Shown here one piece after another: positions 18,046 through 25,851 of a stretch of DNA of 33,918 bases. Source of the DNA: Pseudoflavitalea rhizosphaerae (GTDB lineage Bacteria > Bacteroidota > Bacteroidia > Chitinophagales > Chitinophagaceae); assembly GCF_003991355.1 (NCBI RefSeq), contig NZ_RCSU01000018.1, positions 91,811-125,728 on the forward strand, written 5' to 3'. The position numbers and the translations under genes were made by a program. Positions within the stretch are counted from its first letter, which is position 1, and each line of letters starts with the position of its first letter. Under the pieces are notes generated by a model that had not been told where the DNA came from, did no database searches, and was given only the letters and a program-made list of their open reading frames with translations.

Positions 18046-19428
18046 TTATTTGTTCTTTGAGAAAATAGCCATCTGGGTGAGCGCACCCACTTCGGGTTGT
18101 TCTTCACCCACGGCTTTGAAACTGACATGGTAACCGTGCTCGGCAGCTACGCGGTTGCCCCAATCGGAAAATTCCTGCCGCGTCCATTCGAAGCGATGAT
18201 CAGTATGCCGCATCGCATTTTCCGGCATCGATTCAAAAAGTACATTGTACTCTTTATTCGGAGTAGTGATGATAACATATACCGGCTTCGTATAGCCGAA
18301 TATTACTTTTTCCATGGCAGCGAGCCTTGGCTCGTCCAGGTGTTCGATCACTTCTACCAGGGCAGCCGCTTCGTAACCTTCCAGGCGTTGGTCCCGATAC
18401 ATAAGGGACCCCTGGATCAGGCTGAGCCTTGTACGCTGTCTGTCCGGCATCCTTTCTGTTTTCAACCTGTCGTTGGCGATACTGAGCGAACGATGGCTCA
18501 CATCCATGCCCAATACTTTTTTGAACTGCTTTTGTTCCATCAGGAGTTTGAGCAGTTTGCCTTCACCACAACCGAGGTCCGCAACGGAATGGGCTCCGGT
18601 GAGTAAGAGTTCATCGCAAACCGCCTGCAGGCGCTGATCGTGTACACGCAGTTTCGTCGTATTGTCCGCTTCTTCAGTTGCATCTGCCTGTTCTTCGTCC
18701 TCATCCTTCAATAATATACTGAGGGCTTCATTGGTAAGACTGCTCTTGTATTTCAGGTAACGTTTGGTGATCAGCTCACGGGCTGGATGTGATGGCAGCC
18801 AGTCCTTTCCTTTCTCCATCAGTTTTTCCACTTCATGCTGCCCCACGAAATAATGTTTCTCGTTATCACAAACGGGAATGAGCAGGTAAAGATGCGAAAG
18901 CAATTGCCGGATGGTGATGGTATTGTTCAACTGAACTGAGTAGTACCGGCTAAGTCCCCACTCCGGGAATTTTGGATCAACAGGATAACGGAAAGCAATA
19001 ACCGAATAGCCCAAAGGTTCAAACAAGGCCCTCAGCAATTCCTCCCCTCCTGAAACAGGCAGACCACTCAGTTGTATTTCCAGTGGGAAAGGGATATCCA
19101 CCAGTTCCGGCTTCAGCTGGCATCGGCCGCCCATGGCCGTACCAAAGGCTTTGGCGATGGCGGCGCTCATAAGGGAACTGGCCACATAGGGTCTGTCGTT
19201 CACATATTGTTGCAAAGCAAAATCGTTCTCGTTCTTTTTACGGACGAGGCCAACGGGATCAATGTCCAGCAATAGTGCGATGGTACATTTTTCGTCTGTA
19301 GCTTCCGGATAGAACAAATGTGCAATGCCTGCAGAAATCTCCACCTGCTGCACTTTACCGGGATGTTTGTGCAAGAGAAAGCTCAGGTCGGATGCAGGTT
19401 TTCGTGTAGTGCTGATAGTAAGTAACAT
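18046..19428 (-). CDS. hen1: RNA 3'-terminal 2'-O-methyltransferase Hen1
   Basis: This is the partner of Pnkp. It 2'-O-methylates the 3' end at the break before sealing, which makes the repaired junction resistant to re-cleavage, and its N-terminal half activates the Pnkp ligase. The 460-residue protein has the bacterial-specific N-terminal domain (about 1-240: LLLDIDPVGLVRKK, QYVNDRPYVASS, RALFEPLGY). An acidic linker KDEDEEQADATEEAD (241-255) follows, then a SAM-dependent methyltransferase domain (about 260-460) with VADLGCGEG (282-290). The metal-binding signature of Hen1 is present: E359 and E362-H363 in EVIEH, plus H408 in MRHTDHRFEW. It is first in the operon, 6 bp ahead of pnkp, with a promoter just upstream. 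Confidence 0.95.
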   Translation of the reverse strand: MLLTISTTRKPASDLSFLLHKHPGKVQQVEISAGIAHLFYPEATDEKCTIALLLDIDPVGLVRKKNENDFALQQYVNDRPYVASSLMSAAIAKAFGTAMGGRCQLKPELVDIPFPLEIQLSGLPVSGGEELLRALFEPLGYSVIAFRYPVDPKFPEWGLSRYYSVQLNNTITIRQLLSHLYLLIPVCDNEKHYFVGQHEVEKLMEKGKDWLPSHPARELITKRYLKYKSSLTNEALSILLKDEDEEQADATEEADNTTKLRVHDQRLQAVCDELLLTGAHSVADLGCGEGKLLKLLMEQKQFKKVLGMDVSHRSLSIANDRLKTERMPDRQRTRLSLIQGSLMYRDQRLEGYEAAALVEVIEHLDEPRLAAMEKVIFGYTKPVYVIITTPNKEYNVLFESMPENAMRHTDHRFEWTRQEFSDWGNRVAAEHGYHVSFKAVGEEQPEVGALTQMAIFSKNK

Positions 19429-19448
19429 AATAAATTCCTGGTTGACGG

Positions 19449-19464
19449 GAAAAGGGCCCTTTTC
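19449..19464. promoter_or_regulatory. Perfect 16-bp palindrome over the predicted hen1 start point
   Basis: GAAAAGGGCCCTTTTC is a perfect palindrome that touches the last base of the hen1 -7 box and covers the expected transcription start. The position is that of a repressor operator. No regulator gene is adjacent. Confidence 0.5.
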
Positions 19465-19496
19465 AAAAATAACTAAAAATCCTTATGAGTGACAAC
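19464..19496 (-). promoter_or_regulatory. Promoter of the hen1-pnkp operon
   Basis: On the - strand the sequence reads GTTG, 21 bases, TATTTTTG. The -7 box fits TAnnTTTG exactly and the -33 box matches TTTG at three of four positions, at a spacing acceptable for Bacteroidota primary-sigma promoters. It ends 35 bp before the hen1 ATG. Confidence 0.6.
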
Positions 19497-19533
19497 CGGG
19501 AAAGGATAGATGCAGGAAGCAAAACTGTTCCAT

Positions 19534-19560
19534 AAAAAAAGCCCCGGAAAATTCCGGGGC
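19534..19560 (-). terminator. Rho-independent terminator of the SusC/SusD operon
   Basis: GCCCCGGAA-AA-TTCCGGGGC (19541-19560) is a perfect 9-bp stem. In - strand direction it is followed by seven T residues (19534-19540) and lies about 30 bp after the SusD stop codon. Confidence 0.92.
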
Positions 19561-19591
19561 TGTACTTAAAAGAACTACATGAAAGAAAATA

Positions 19592-21121
19592 TTAGTAGCC
19601 GGGGTTGGGCACCAGCAGCGGGTTCTTTTGAATTTCCCTTGCAGGGATCGGTAGCAACAAATGATCGGGATTCCAGGGCTGCTTGTTGGGCAAGGCGCCT
19701 AAAATGGCATTGGCCTTCCCAAATCTTCTGAGATCAAACCATCTTTGTCCGTCTTCCGTGAAGAGTTCTGTTTGACGCTCATGCAAAACCGCTTCCAGCA
19801 GTTCTTCCTTACTGGCCGCTGCTGTATTGTCAAGTCCTGCGCGGTTCCTGATCTTGTCGATATCCGCAGCAGCTCCGGTGAGATCAACACCTTGCTGTGC
19901 CCTGGCTTCGGCCCTTATGAGGTATTGTTCAGCCAGCCTGAGCACCATATGCGCCTGTGCGGGGATCGGGGCATTATTGGCGGTTGGAATGCCTTCATAC
20001 TTCACAGGATAGAAATATTTCTTTCCATGATAGCCATCGATATCAGGGGAAACGAAACCATCCACCCAAACTGTTCTTCTGTTATCATCCGATTCAAATG
20101 CCGCCAATTGTTCAAGCGACAGAAAATAGGATGGGATAATTTGAGGAGCAACTGCCGGGAAGAAAGCCGGGTCCAGGAATAATGCCTGGTATTCCGGAGG
20201 AAGTTCGGAATAACGGAAGAAAGGCGCCAGCCTGGAACCTTCAACAGTAATGTCGTGGGTATTGCCGGGCACATGCTCCAATTGAAAAATGGCTTCAGTG
20301 CTGTTAGGCTTGAAAACATTTGCCAGTGGAATGATATCGTAAAGGCTGGTCTTATCAATCACTGTGGTAGCCTGTGCTTCAGCTTCCGCCCATTTTTGCT
20401 GGTAGAGATACACGCGCGCCAGCAATGCTGCTGCTGCCCATTTGTTGGGGCGGCTCCTTTGTTGTGCTGAAAAATCATAATCACCCGGAAGATTGGCAAT
20501 TGCATCTCTGAGATCGGCCTCTATCTGCTTGTACAGCTCGGCAACGGGTGTTCTGGGGATCAGTGCAGTTTTCCTGATATCTGTTGTTGTCATCAGCGGC
20601 ACATCACCATGCAGGTTGAGCAGCATGAAATGACAGTAAGCCCTCACAAATTTCGACTCCGCGGCCAACTGGGTCCGGGTAGTATCCGAAAGCAATGGCG
20701 ATGTAGAGGCAGCCACCCCTTCAATGATGGAATTGGCGGAATAGATCACCCGGTACGGCACATCCCAGAACAGCGGTTGTGCCAGAGCGTTATCATTTCT
20801 CAATTGATTGGAGTAGAACTGGAAATCATCCGGGTTGTTCAGACCGGCCAGCGCTTCTAATTCATCAGCCATCATCCCGGCATAGATGCTAAGGCCGCCA
20901 TTGCTGAAATTAGGGCTTCCATCTGTTCCCGTCATCATCATGGAATACATACCTGCAAGGGCTGAGTAAGCATTTTGGTTAGTATTGAAGACCTTCTCGG
21001 TTGCGATTGTTTCGCGCGGCGGATCGATCTCCACCAGTTTCTTACACCCGGTGAAAGCCAGGGCAGTGAGCAGGAAAACTGCAGATCCGGCTTTTGTATT
21101 TAATAGATTGGAGAAATTCAT
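19592..21121 (-). CDS. SusD/RagB-family nutrient-binding outer-membrane lipoprotein
   Basis: This is the surface lipoprotein that lids the adjacent SusC channel and captures its ligand. I start at the ATG at 21121, giving MNFSNLLNTK, a hydrophobic segment and a lipobox ending FTGC with acylated C26; the frame extends further upstream, but only into the end of susC. The 509-residue protein has the family hallmarks: an N-terminal YSALAGMYSMM helix, SKFVRAYCHFMLLNLHGDVPL, KWAAAALLARVYLY, and the SusD C-terminus ERQTELFTEDGQRWFDLRR followed by HLLLPIPAREIQKNP. It lies 17 bp after the SusC-like gene, the invariant order for these pairs, and a terminator follows. The ligand is not predictable: a glycan or a peptide is possible given the protease genes in the same operon. 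Confidence 0.95.
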   Translation of the reverse strand: MNFSNLLNTKAGSAVFLLTALAFTGCKKLVEIDPPRETIATEKVFNTNQNAYSALAGMYSMMMTGTDGSPNFSNGGLSIYAGMMADELEALAGLNNPDDFQFYSNQLRNDNALAQPLFWDVPYRVIYSANSIIEGVAASTSPLLSDTTRTQLAAESKFVRAYCHFMLLNLHGDVPLMTTTDIRKTALIPRTPVAELYKQIEADLRDAIANLPGDYDFSAQQRSRPNKWAAAALLARVYLYQQKWAEAEAQATTVIDKTSLYDIIPLANVFKPNSTEAIFQLEHVPGNTHDITVEGSRLAPFFRYSELPPEYQALFLDPAFFPAVAPQIIPSYFLSLEQLAAFESDDNRRTVWVDGFVSPDIDGYHGKKYFYPVKYEGIPTANNAPIPAQAHMVLRLAEQYLIRAEARAQQGVDLTGAAADIDKIRNRAGLDNTAAASKEELLEAVLHERQTELFTEDGQRWFDLRRFGKANAILGALPNKQPWNPDHLLLPIPAREIQKNPLLVPNPGY

Positions 21122-21138
21122 ATCAGCAGTTTTGGAGT

Positions 21139-24100
21139 TTAGAATGAACAGTTGAGCGTGAGTGCGATGGTCCTGCTGGGAGGCAATGAACCGCCGCCCC
21201 ATGACAATTCAGGATCGATGCCTTTGAAATTGGTCAGCAGGAAGAGATTATTGGCATCCAGGCTGATGGTCATGGAAGATAATCCAGCCAGCTTAAGGGT
21301 CTTTGGTGGAATGCTGTAGGCAATGGATGCAGAACTGAGGCGGATAAAATTCGTTTTCTCGAATTTCCCATCTGAACTCTGCAGATCGCCCTGGTTGCTG
21401 GGTAGCGTATTCACTGTTGGCTTGGCCACATCGGTGATCTGTCCCGGCGTTGTCCAGCGATGATCGAATTCATACTGGCTGATATTCTGCATCAGGCCGA
21501 TCCTGTTGCTCAGGAAAGTGGACGCCCAGTAACGTTTACAGGTGAACAAAAGATCGAGTGTAACCTGCTTGTACCGCAGCGTGCTTCTTACGCTTCCCTG
21601 GAAATCCGGTACAGGGCTAACCGTGTAATACCTGTCATCATCTCCGGTGCCGGGTGCAACGCTATTGTTCGATCTCACCTGTCCATCCTTATTGAGGTCT
21701 ACAAACTCGAACCTGCCCGTTTGAGCATTCACACCAATGAACTTGAATACATACTGATCATTGATAGAGGCGCCAATCTTGTATTGGGTAAAGTATGGGC
21801 TCAGCTCCAGGTTGGGATAACTCTTCAGTTTGTTTTTGGAATTGCTCGACTGGAAATTCAACTGCCATCCCCAGTCTTTTTTTCGAATTACGGTTGTGTT
21901 CAGCGTGAGCGCCCAGCCGGTGTTCAATACATTGGCGGGTGAATTGGCAGTAACGTAATCGAAGCCTGTATATGATCCAGTGGGGAATTGCACCAGTTGG
22001 TTATCCGTATTATTCCTCCACCAGTTGGCTGTAAGGGTGATCCTGTTCCAGAATTCAAGCAATAAGTTTACAGACAATTGCTTACTGCTGGCCCAATGGA
22101 AATCCTGGTTGGCCTGTAATTGCGGCACCAGCGGGTTCAGCCCATTGTAATTGGTGAGCGGTGTATAATTGGATTCACTGTTCCACTGTGACAGATACCT
22201 GTAATCCCCTACACCATCAGTTCCTACGATACCGTAATTGAAGGAGGGTTTGATAACTGAAATGAATTCAGGAATTGCTTTGCGCGCCCATTCCTCTTCA
22301 GTGATGATCCAGGCAGCGCCGAAAGCACCGAAGTTGCCGAACTGTTTGCCCGGGCCGAAGCGGCTGCTGCCATCTCTCCTTGCACTGATATCGAAGAATA
22401 GCTTATGGGCATAATCATAATTCACCAGTGCATAAACACCTGCATATTTGTATTGCCCGTATCGCTCAGTGGTGGTGGTTTTGGGAGCATTGGACAGGGA
22501 ACCGATCAGGTCATCCGAAACATAATCACTTCCATTGATGCTCAGGCTTTGTGTGATATTACTCTGATAAGTGCCGCCGATCCTTGCACTGATAGCTCCA
22601 TTGCCTAATGGCTTATTGATGGTAATGGCCGGATCGATCGTAAAGTTGCTGACTTTTGTATTGCCAGTATAGTTATTTCCTTTCTGATCAGTAAGTGTAA
22701 ATGGATTCTTGGAAGCGATAGGTACCAGGGAAACGGAATTATTATTGGATTGCGTGTATTTGAAACTGGTCACCAGGCTAACTCCAGTGAACAGCAGGTA
22801 GCTCAAATCCAGGCTGGATTGCAATTGATTGTTCTTTCCTTCATTCGATTTTTTCAGATTAGCGAAAGGGAAATTCACTTTTGCAATTTCATAGGCGGCA
22901 TAGTTGAGGTTACCGCTGCTGTCCAATGCAGCCGGTGCATTGGGAGGCAAAGTATAGTTGGCGCTCAACAATACAGCATCGGTTTTCGAATGCACGAACA
23001 TGGCAGTAAGCTGACTGGTGAATTTCTTATTGGCGCTTTTGTGATCGAGGCTGAATGAAAATGTGGCGGACTGGTTAGTGCCACTGACTGCCTTGATATC
23101 GGTGGTCTTTGAATAACCTGCACTCAACCTGAAATTGGTGATCTCATTACCTCCTGAAAGACTTGCATTATATCGCGTGTAACGTCCCGTATTGCCATAA
23201 AGATATTTCTGCCAGTTCACATTCCGGGTAGTATCCCATATCAGCAGGTCTGGTGCATAATTGGGATCGCCGGGAATTTTGGAAGGAGTTTTGCCATCAT
23301 TGGCAAAAGCTTCCCTTCTCAACTGCAGGTAATCTTTGATATTTAGCATATCATAGTACTTCGTTACATAGGTAAGCCCCTGTGAAACGCCAAAATTCAC
23401 GCGGGTGCCGCCTCCCTTGCCTCTCCTGGTAGTGATGAGGATCACACCGTTGGCGCCGCGGCTTCCGTAAACAGCCGTTGCGCCTGCATCCTGCAATACA
23501 TCGATTGATTCAATGTCAGCAGGGTTCAATCCGAAAAGAATGCTCAAACCTCCAAGTCCATACACATCTGATTGGTTGAGCCCTGATGAGATCATGGTCG
23601 GCTCCATATATCCAACCTTCCTGTTGTTGAGGTCCATAATGGTTTGCGGAATACCATCGATCACGTACAGCGGATCGGAGGGAAAGTTCGGGTTGATACT
23701 GTTCCTGCCCCTGATCTCTACCTTAACGGGAGCGCTGGCTTCACCACTTAATGGAGTTATAACGATGCCGGGTACACGACCAGTCAATGCCAGCAATGGA
23801 TTTTGAACCGGCACATTCTCGATGTCTTTACCGGAAACGGTAGCGATGGTCCCAGTGGCAAACCTCTTGGTAGTAGTGCCGTATGCTTTTACTACTACCT
23901 TGTCCAGTTCATTGTCTGCCACCTCCAGGGCAACCACCAGTTCCCTGCTCCTGGCCTTAGCCCGGTAAGGCTTATATCCAACATAGGAAAATATGATCTC
24001 TTCCCCCGGGATCACTCCTTTGAGAACATATTGACCTTTCACATCCGTGAGGGTTGACCGTTTTGAAATGGATGAGCTGATTGACACATTCTCCAGTGGT

Positions 24101-24531
24101 CCTTTTTCAGTAATCACAGCACCTTTAAGTGTGATTGTATCTGTAAGTGGTTCACTCTTTGGCTGGTCAGTCGCAGCTTTTTTGCGTGTGTTCACGCTCA
24201 CCACTTTTCCCACCAGTTCGTAAGTAAGATTTGAGTTATTGAATACTTTGTTGAGTGCCGTTCTCAACTCTTCGTTCTTTAACTGCACGGTAACCGGCTT
24301 TGATTTTTCCAGGTCCCTGGCATACACGAAAAAGTAGCCGGTTTGTTTCTCTATTTCTTTACAGACCTTTTCAAGCGGCATCCTATTGGCTGAAATAGTT
24401 ACTGTCTGAGCTGCCACCTGTGCACCTGCCTGGATAAAACCCAGCAGTAAAAGAACAGCAGTCATCCTGGCCAGGCGCCAGCGGGCCCTGCGTTGCAGCG
24501 CCCTGTTATGGGTTTCGTTTGAGCCTTGCAT
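21139..24531 (-). CDS. SusC/RagA-family TonB-dependent receptor with STN signalling domain
   Basis: This is the outer-membrane channel partner of SusD. The ATG at 24531 gives 1130 residues with a basic n-region (HNRALQRRARWRLAR), a hydrophobic core and cleavage near AGA-Q (37/38). An upstream TTG at 24576 would add 15 residues and overlap the fecR stop. Domains in order: a secretin/TonB N-terminal (STN) domain at about 45-115 (ANRMPLEKVCKEIEKQTGY), a carboxypeptidase-like domain at about 135-210 (LTDVKGQYVLKGVIPGEE), and a plug with NPLLALTGRVPGIVI, DPLYVIDGIP and GSRGANGVILITTRRGKGG. The barrel ends LTLNCSF. An STN domain directly after a fecR gene is the arrangement of transenvelope signalling, in which ligand uptake is reported to FecR and on to an ECF sigma factor. 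Confidence 0.95.
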   Translation of the reverse strand: MQGSNETHNRALQRRARWRLARMTAVLLLLGFIQAGAQVAAQTVTISANRMPLEKVCKEIEKQTGYFFVYARDLEKSKPVTVQLKNEELRTALNKVFNNSNLTYELVGKVVSVNTRKKAATDQPKSEPLTDTITLKGAVITEKGPLENVSISSSISKRSTLTDVKGQYVLKGVIPGEEIIFSYVGYKPYRAKARSRELVVALEVADNELDKVVVKAYGTTTKRFATGTIATVSGKDIENVPVQNPLLALTGRVPGIVITPLSGEASAPVKVEIRGRNSINPNFPSDPLYVIDGIPQTIMDLNNRKVGYMEPTMISSGLNQSDVYGLGGLSILFGLNPADIESIDVLQDAGATAVYGSRGANGVILITTRRGKGGGTRVNFGVSQGLTYVTKYYDMLNIKDYLQLRREAFANDGKTPSKIPGDPNYAPDLLIWDTTRNVNWQKYLYGNTGRYTRYNASLSGGNEITNFRLSAGYSKTTDIKAVSGTNQSATFSFSLDHKSANKKFTSQLTAMFVHSKTDAVLLSANYTLPPNAPAALDSSGNLNYAAYEIAKVNFPFANLKKSNEGKNNQLQSSLDLSYLLFTGVSLVTSFKYTQSNNNSVSLVPIASKNPFTLTDQKGNNYTGNTKVSNFTIDPAITINKPLGNGAISARIGGTYQSNITQSLSINGSDYVSDDLIGSLSNAPKTTTTERYGQYKYAGVYALVNYDYAHKLFFDISARRDGSSRFGPGKQFGNFGAFGAAWIITEEEWARKAIPEFISVIKPSFNYGIVGTDGVGDYRYLSQWNSESNYTPLTNYNGLNPLVPQLQANQDFHWASSKQLSVNLLLEFWNRITLTANWWRNNTDNQLVQFPTGSYTGFDYVTANSPANVLNTGWALTLNTTVIRKKDWGWQLNFQSSNSKNKLKSYPNLELSPYFTQYKIGASINDQYVFKFIGVNAQTGRFEFVDLNKDGQVRSNNSVAPGTGDDDRYYTVSPVPDFQGSVRSTLRYKQVTLDLLFTCKRYWASTFLSNRIGLMQNISQYEFDHRWTTPGQITDVAKPTVNTLPSNQGDLQSSDGKFEKTNFIRLSSASIAYSIPPKTLKLAGLSSMTISLDANNLFLLTNFKGIDPELSWGGGSLPPSRTIALTLNCSF

Positions 24532-24572
24532 AAGTTGTTTTGGTATTGCGTTGCTGTTATTCAAAAATTTTC

Positions 24573-25820
24573 TCAATCGGGAGATACTGTGACTGTTTTC
24601 CCTTCAAATCTGAAATGGACCCACCCTGTGGACTCCAGGACTTTCAATACATCTGATAAATTCATGGTGCGGGGGATCTTACCCACAAACTGTTGTGTGA
24701 TATTCCCATCGTACACCACTTCCACATCATACCATCGTGAAAGCTGACGCATGATGGTTTGGATATTTACATCCTGTAAATAGAAAATGCCATTCTTCCA
24801 GGCCAGCACTTCCTCAAGGTCTGCAGCCGTTGTACTCAGGCTTTGCTCTTTCACCCTGGCCTGTTGCCCGGGTTTAAGTATCACCTGTTCGTTGCCGTTA
24901 TATACCCTAATCTTTCCATTCACCAGCGTGGCGGCTCTTACAGGCTCATCAGCATAGGACTGGATATTGAATCCAGTACCCAATACCTCCACCTGCATGG
25001 GTTCCTTTTCGCTGCCAACATTTACCTTGAATGGCTTGTTTGCATTTTGCGCCACTTCAAAATAGGCTTCGCCGGTCAGTTCCACCACCCTTTCCTTTCC
25101 TTTGAAAGCAACAGGAAAACGGAGGCTGGAAGCTGCATTCAGCCACACTTTGCTTCCGTCGGGCAATGTAACCTGGTACTGGCCTCCGCGTGGCGTGATG
25201 ATCCTGTTATATACCAGGCCCGTATCGTTGCCTGCGCTGCCGGGATCATAACTAAGCACGCCTTCCTCATTTTTCCGGATATGGGTTTCACCCTGTTTTG
25301 CCAGTTCACCTGAAGCTGTGTCCAGCAAAATCGAGCGTCCATCTTCCAGTTGCAGGATGGCTTTGTCACTCCCGGGCAGCGCATCACTGTTGTAATGCGC
25401 TGTGGGGGAAGTGTCAGGCTGGTCATCACCGGTACGGCTGGTCAGCCAGAATGTTGCTGCAATACCCACGATCAGGATCCCGATAGCAGCCGCTGCAGCA
25501 TAGCGATACCATTTTTTACGTACGGGCATCTCCGTTATAGCAGCAGAGGGATTTGTTTCATGGCTATCCTTTTGGATCCTGTTCAGAACATCCTCCAACG
25601 CAGTTTCTTCATCGATTGCATAGAGAGAACGAAGTGCAGATTCTATGGAAGCCTGGTCAGTAAGACCTTCATAGAATTTTCTGTTCTCTGCTGTCCGGGT
25701 CAGCAGCCATGCTTCCAGCTGTTGTTCACCTGCGGGCTGAATGGTGCCCTGCAGTTTCTGAAAGAAGAGAGCTGCCAGCTCCTGCATTGTTTGTATGGGA
25801 TCCTGATCGTGCATTGCCAT
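24573..25820 (-). CDS. FecR-family anti-sigma factor
   Basis: This inner-membrane regulator passes a signal from the STN domain of the SusC receptor to a cytoplasmic ECF sigma factor. The 415-residue protein has a cytoplasmic N-terminal part (1 to about 105), one transmembrane helix (about 107-126, YAAAAAIGILIVGIAATFWL), and a periplasmic FecR domain at about 205-300 with TPRGGQYQVTLPDGSKVWLN and ERVVELTGEAYFEV. A C-terminal DUF4974-type domain has IMRQLSRWYDVEVVYDG. Start options are ATG at 25820 and 25814; the first was taken. It lies 31 bp after the metalloprotease stop and 41 bp ahead of the SusC ATG, so all are probably one transcript. The likely partner is the divergently transcribed ECF sigma factor three genes away rather than adjacent, which is less usual. 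Confidence 0.94.
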   Translation of the reverse strand: MAMHDQDPIQTMQELAALFFQKLQGTIQPAGEQQLEAWLLTRTAENRKFYEGLTDQASIESALRSLYAIDEETALEDVLNRIQKDSHETNPSAAITEMPVRKKWYRYAAAAAIGILIVGIAATFWLTSRTGDDQPDTSPTAHYNSDALPGSDKAILQLEDGRSILLDTASGELAKQGETHIRKNEEGVLSYDPGSAGNDTGLVYNRIITPRGGQYQVTLPDGSKVWLNAASSLRFPVAFKGKERVVELTGEAYFEVAQNANKPFKVNVGSEKEPMQVEVLGTGFNIQSYADEPVRAATLVNGKIRVYNGNEQVILKPGQQARVKEQSLSTTAADLEEVLAWKNGIFYLQDVNIQTIMRQLSRWYDVEVVYDGNITQQFVGKIPRTMNLSDVLKVLESTGWVHFRFEGKTVTVSPD

Positions 25821-25851
25821 AGGGTTCGGTATTAGATAAGGTTGATTATAA

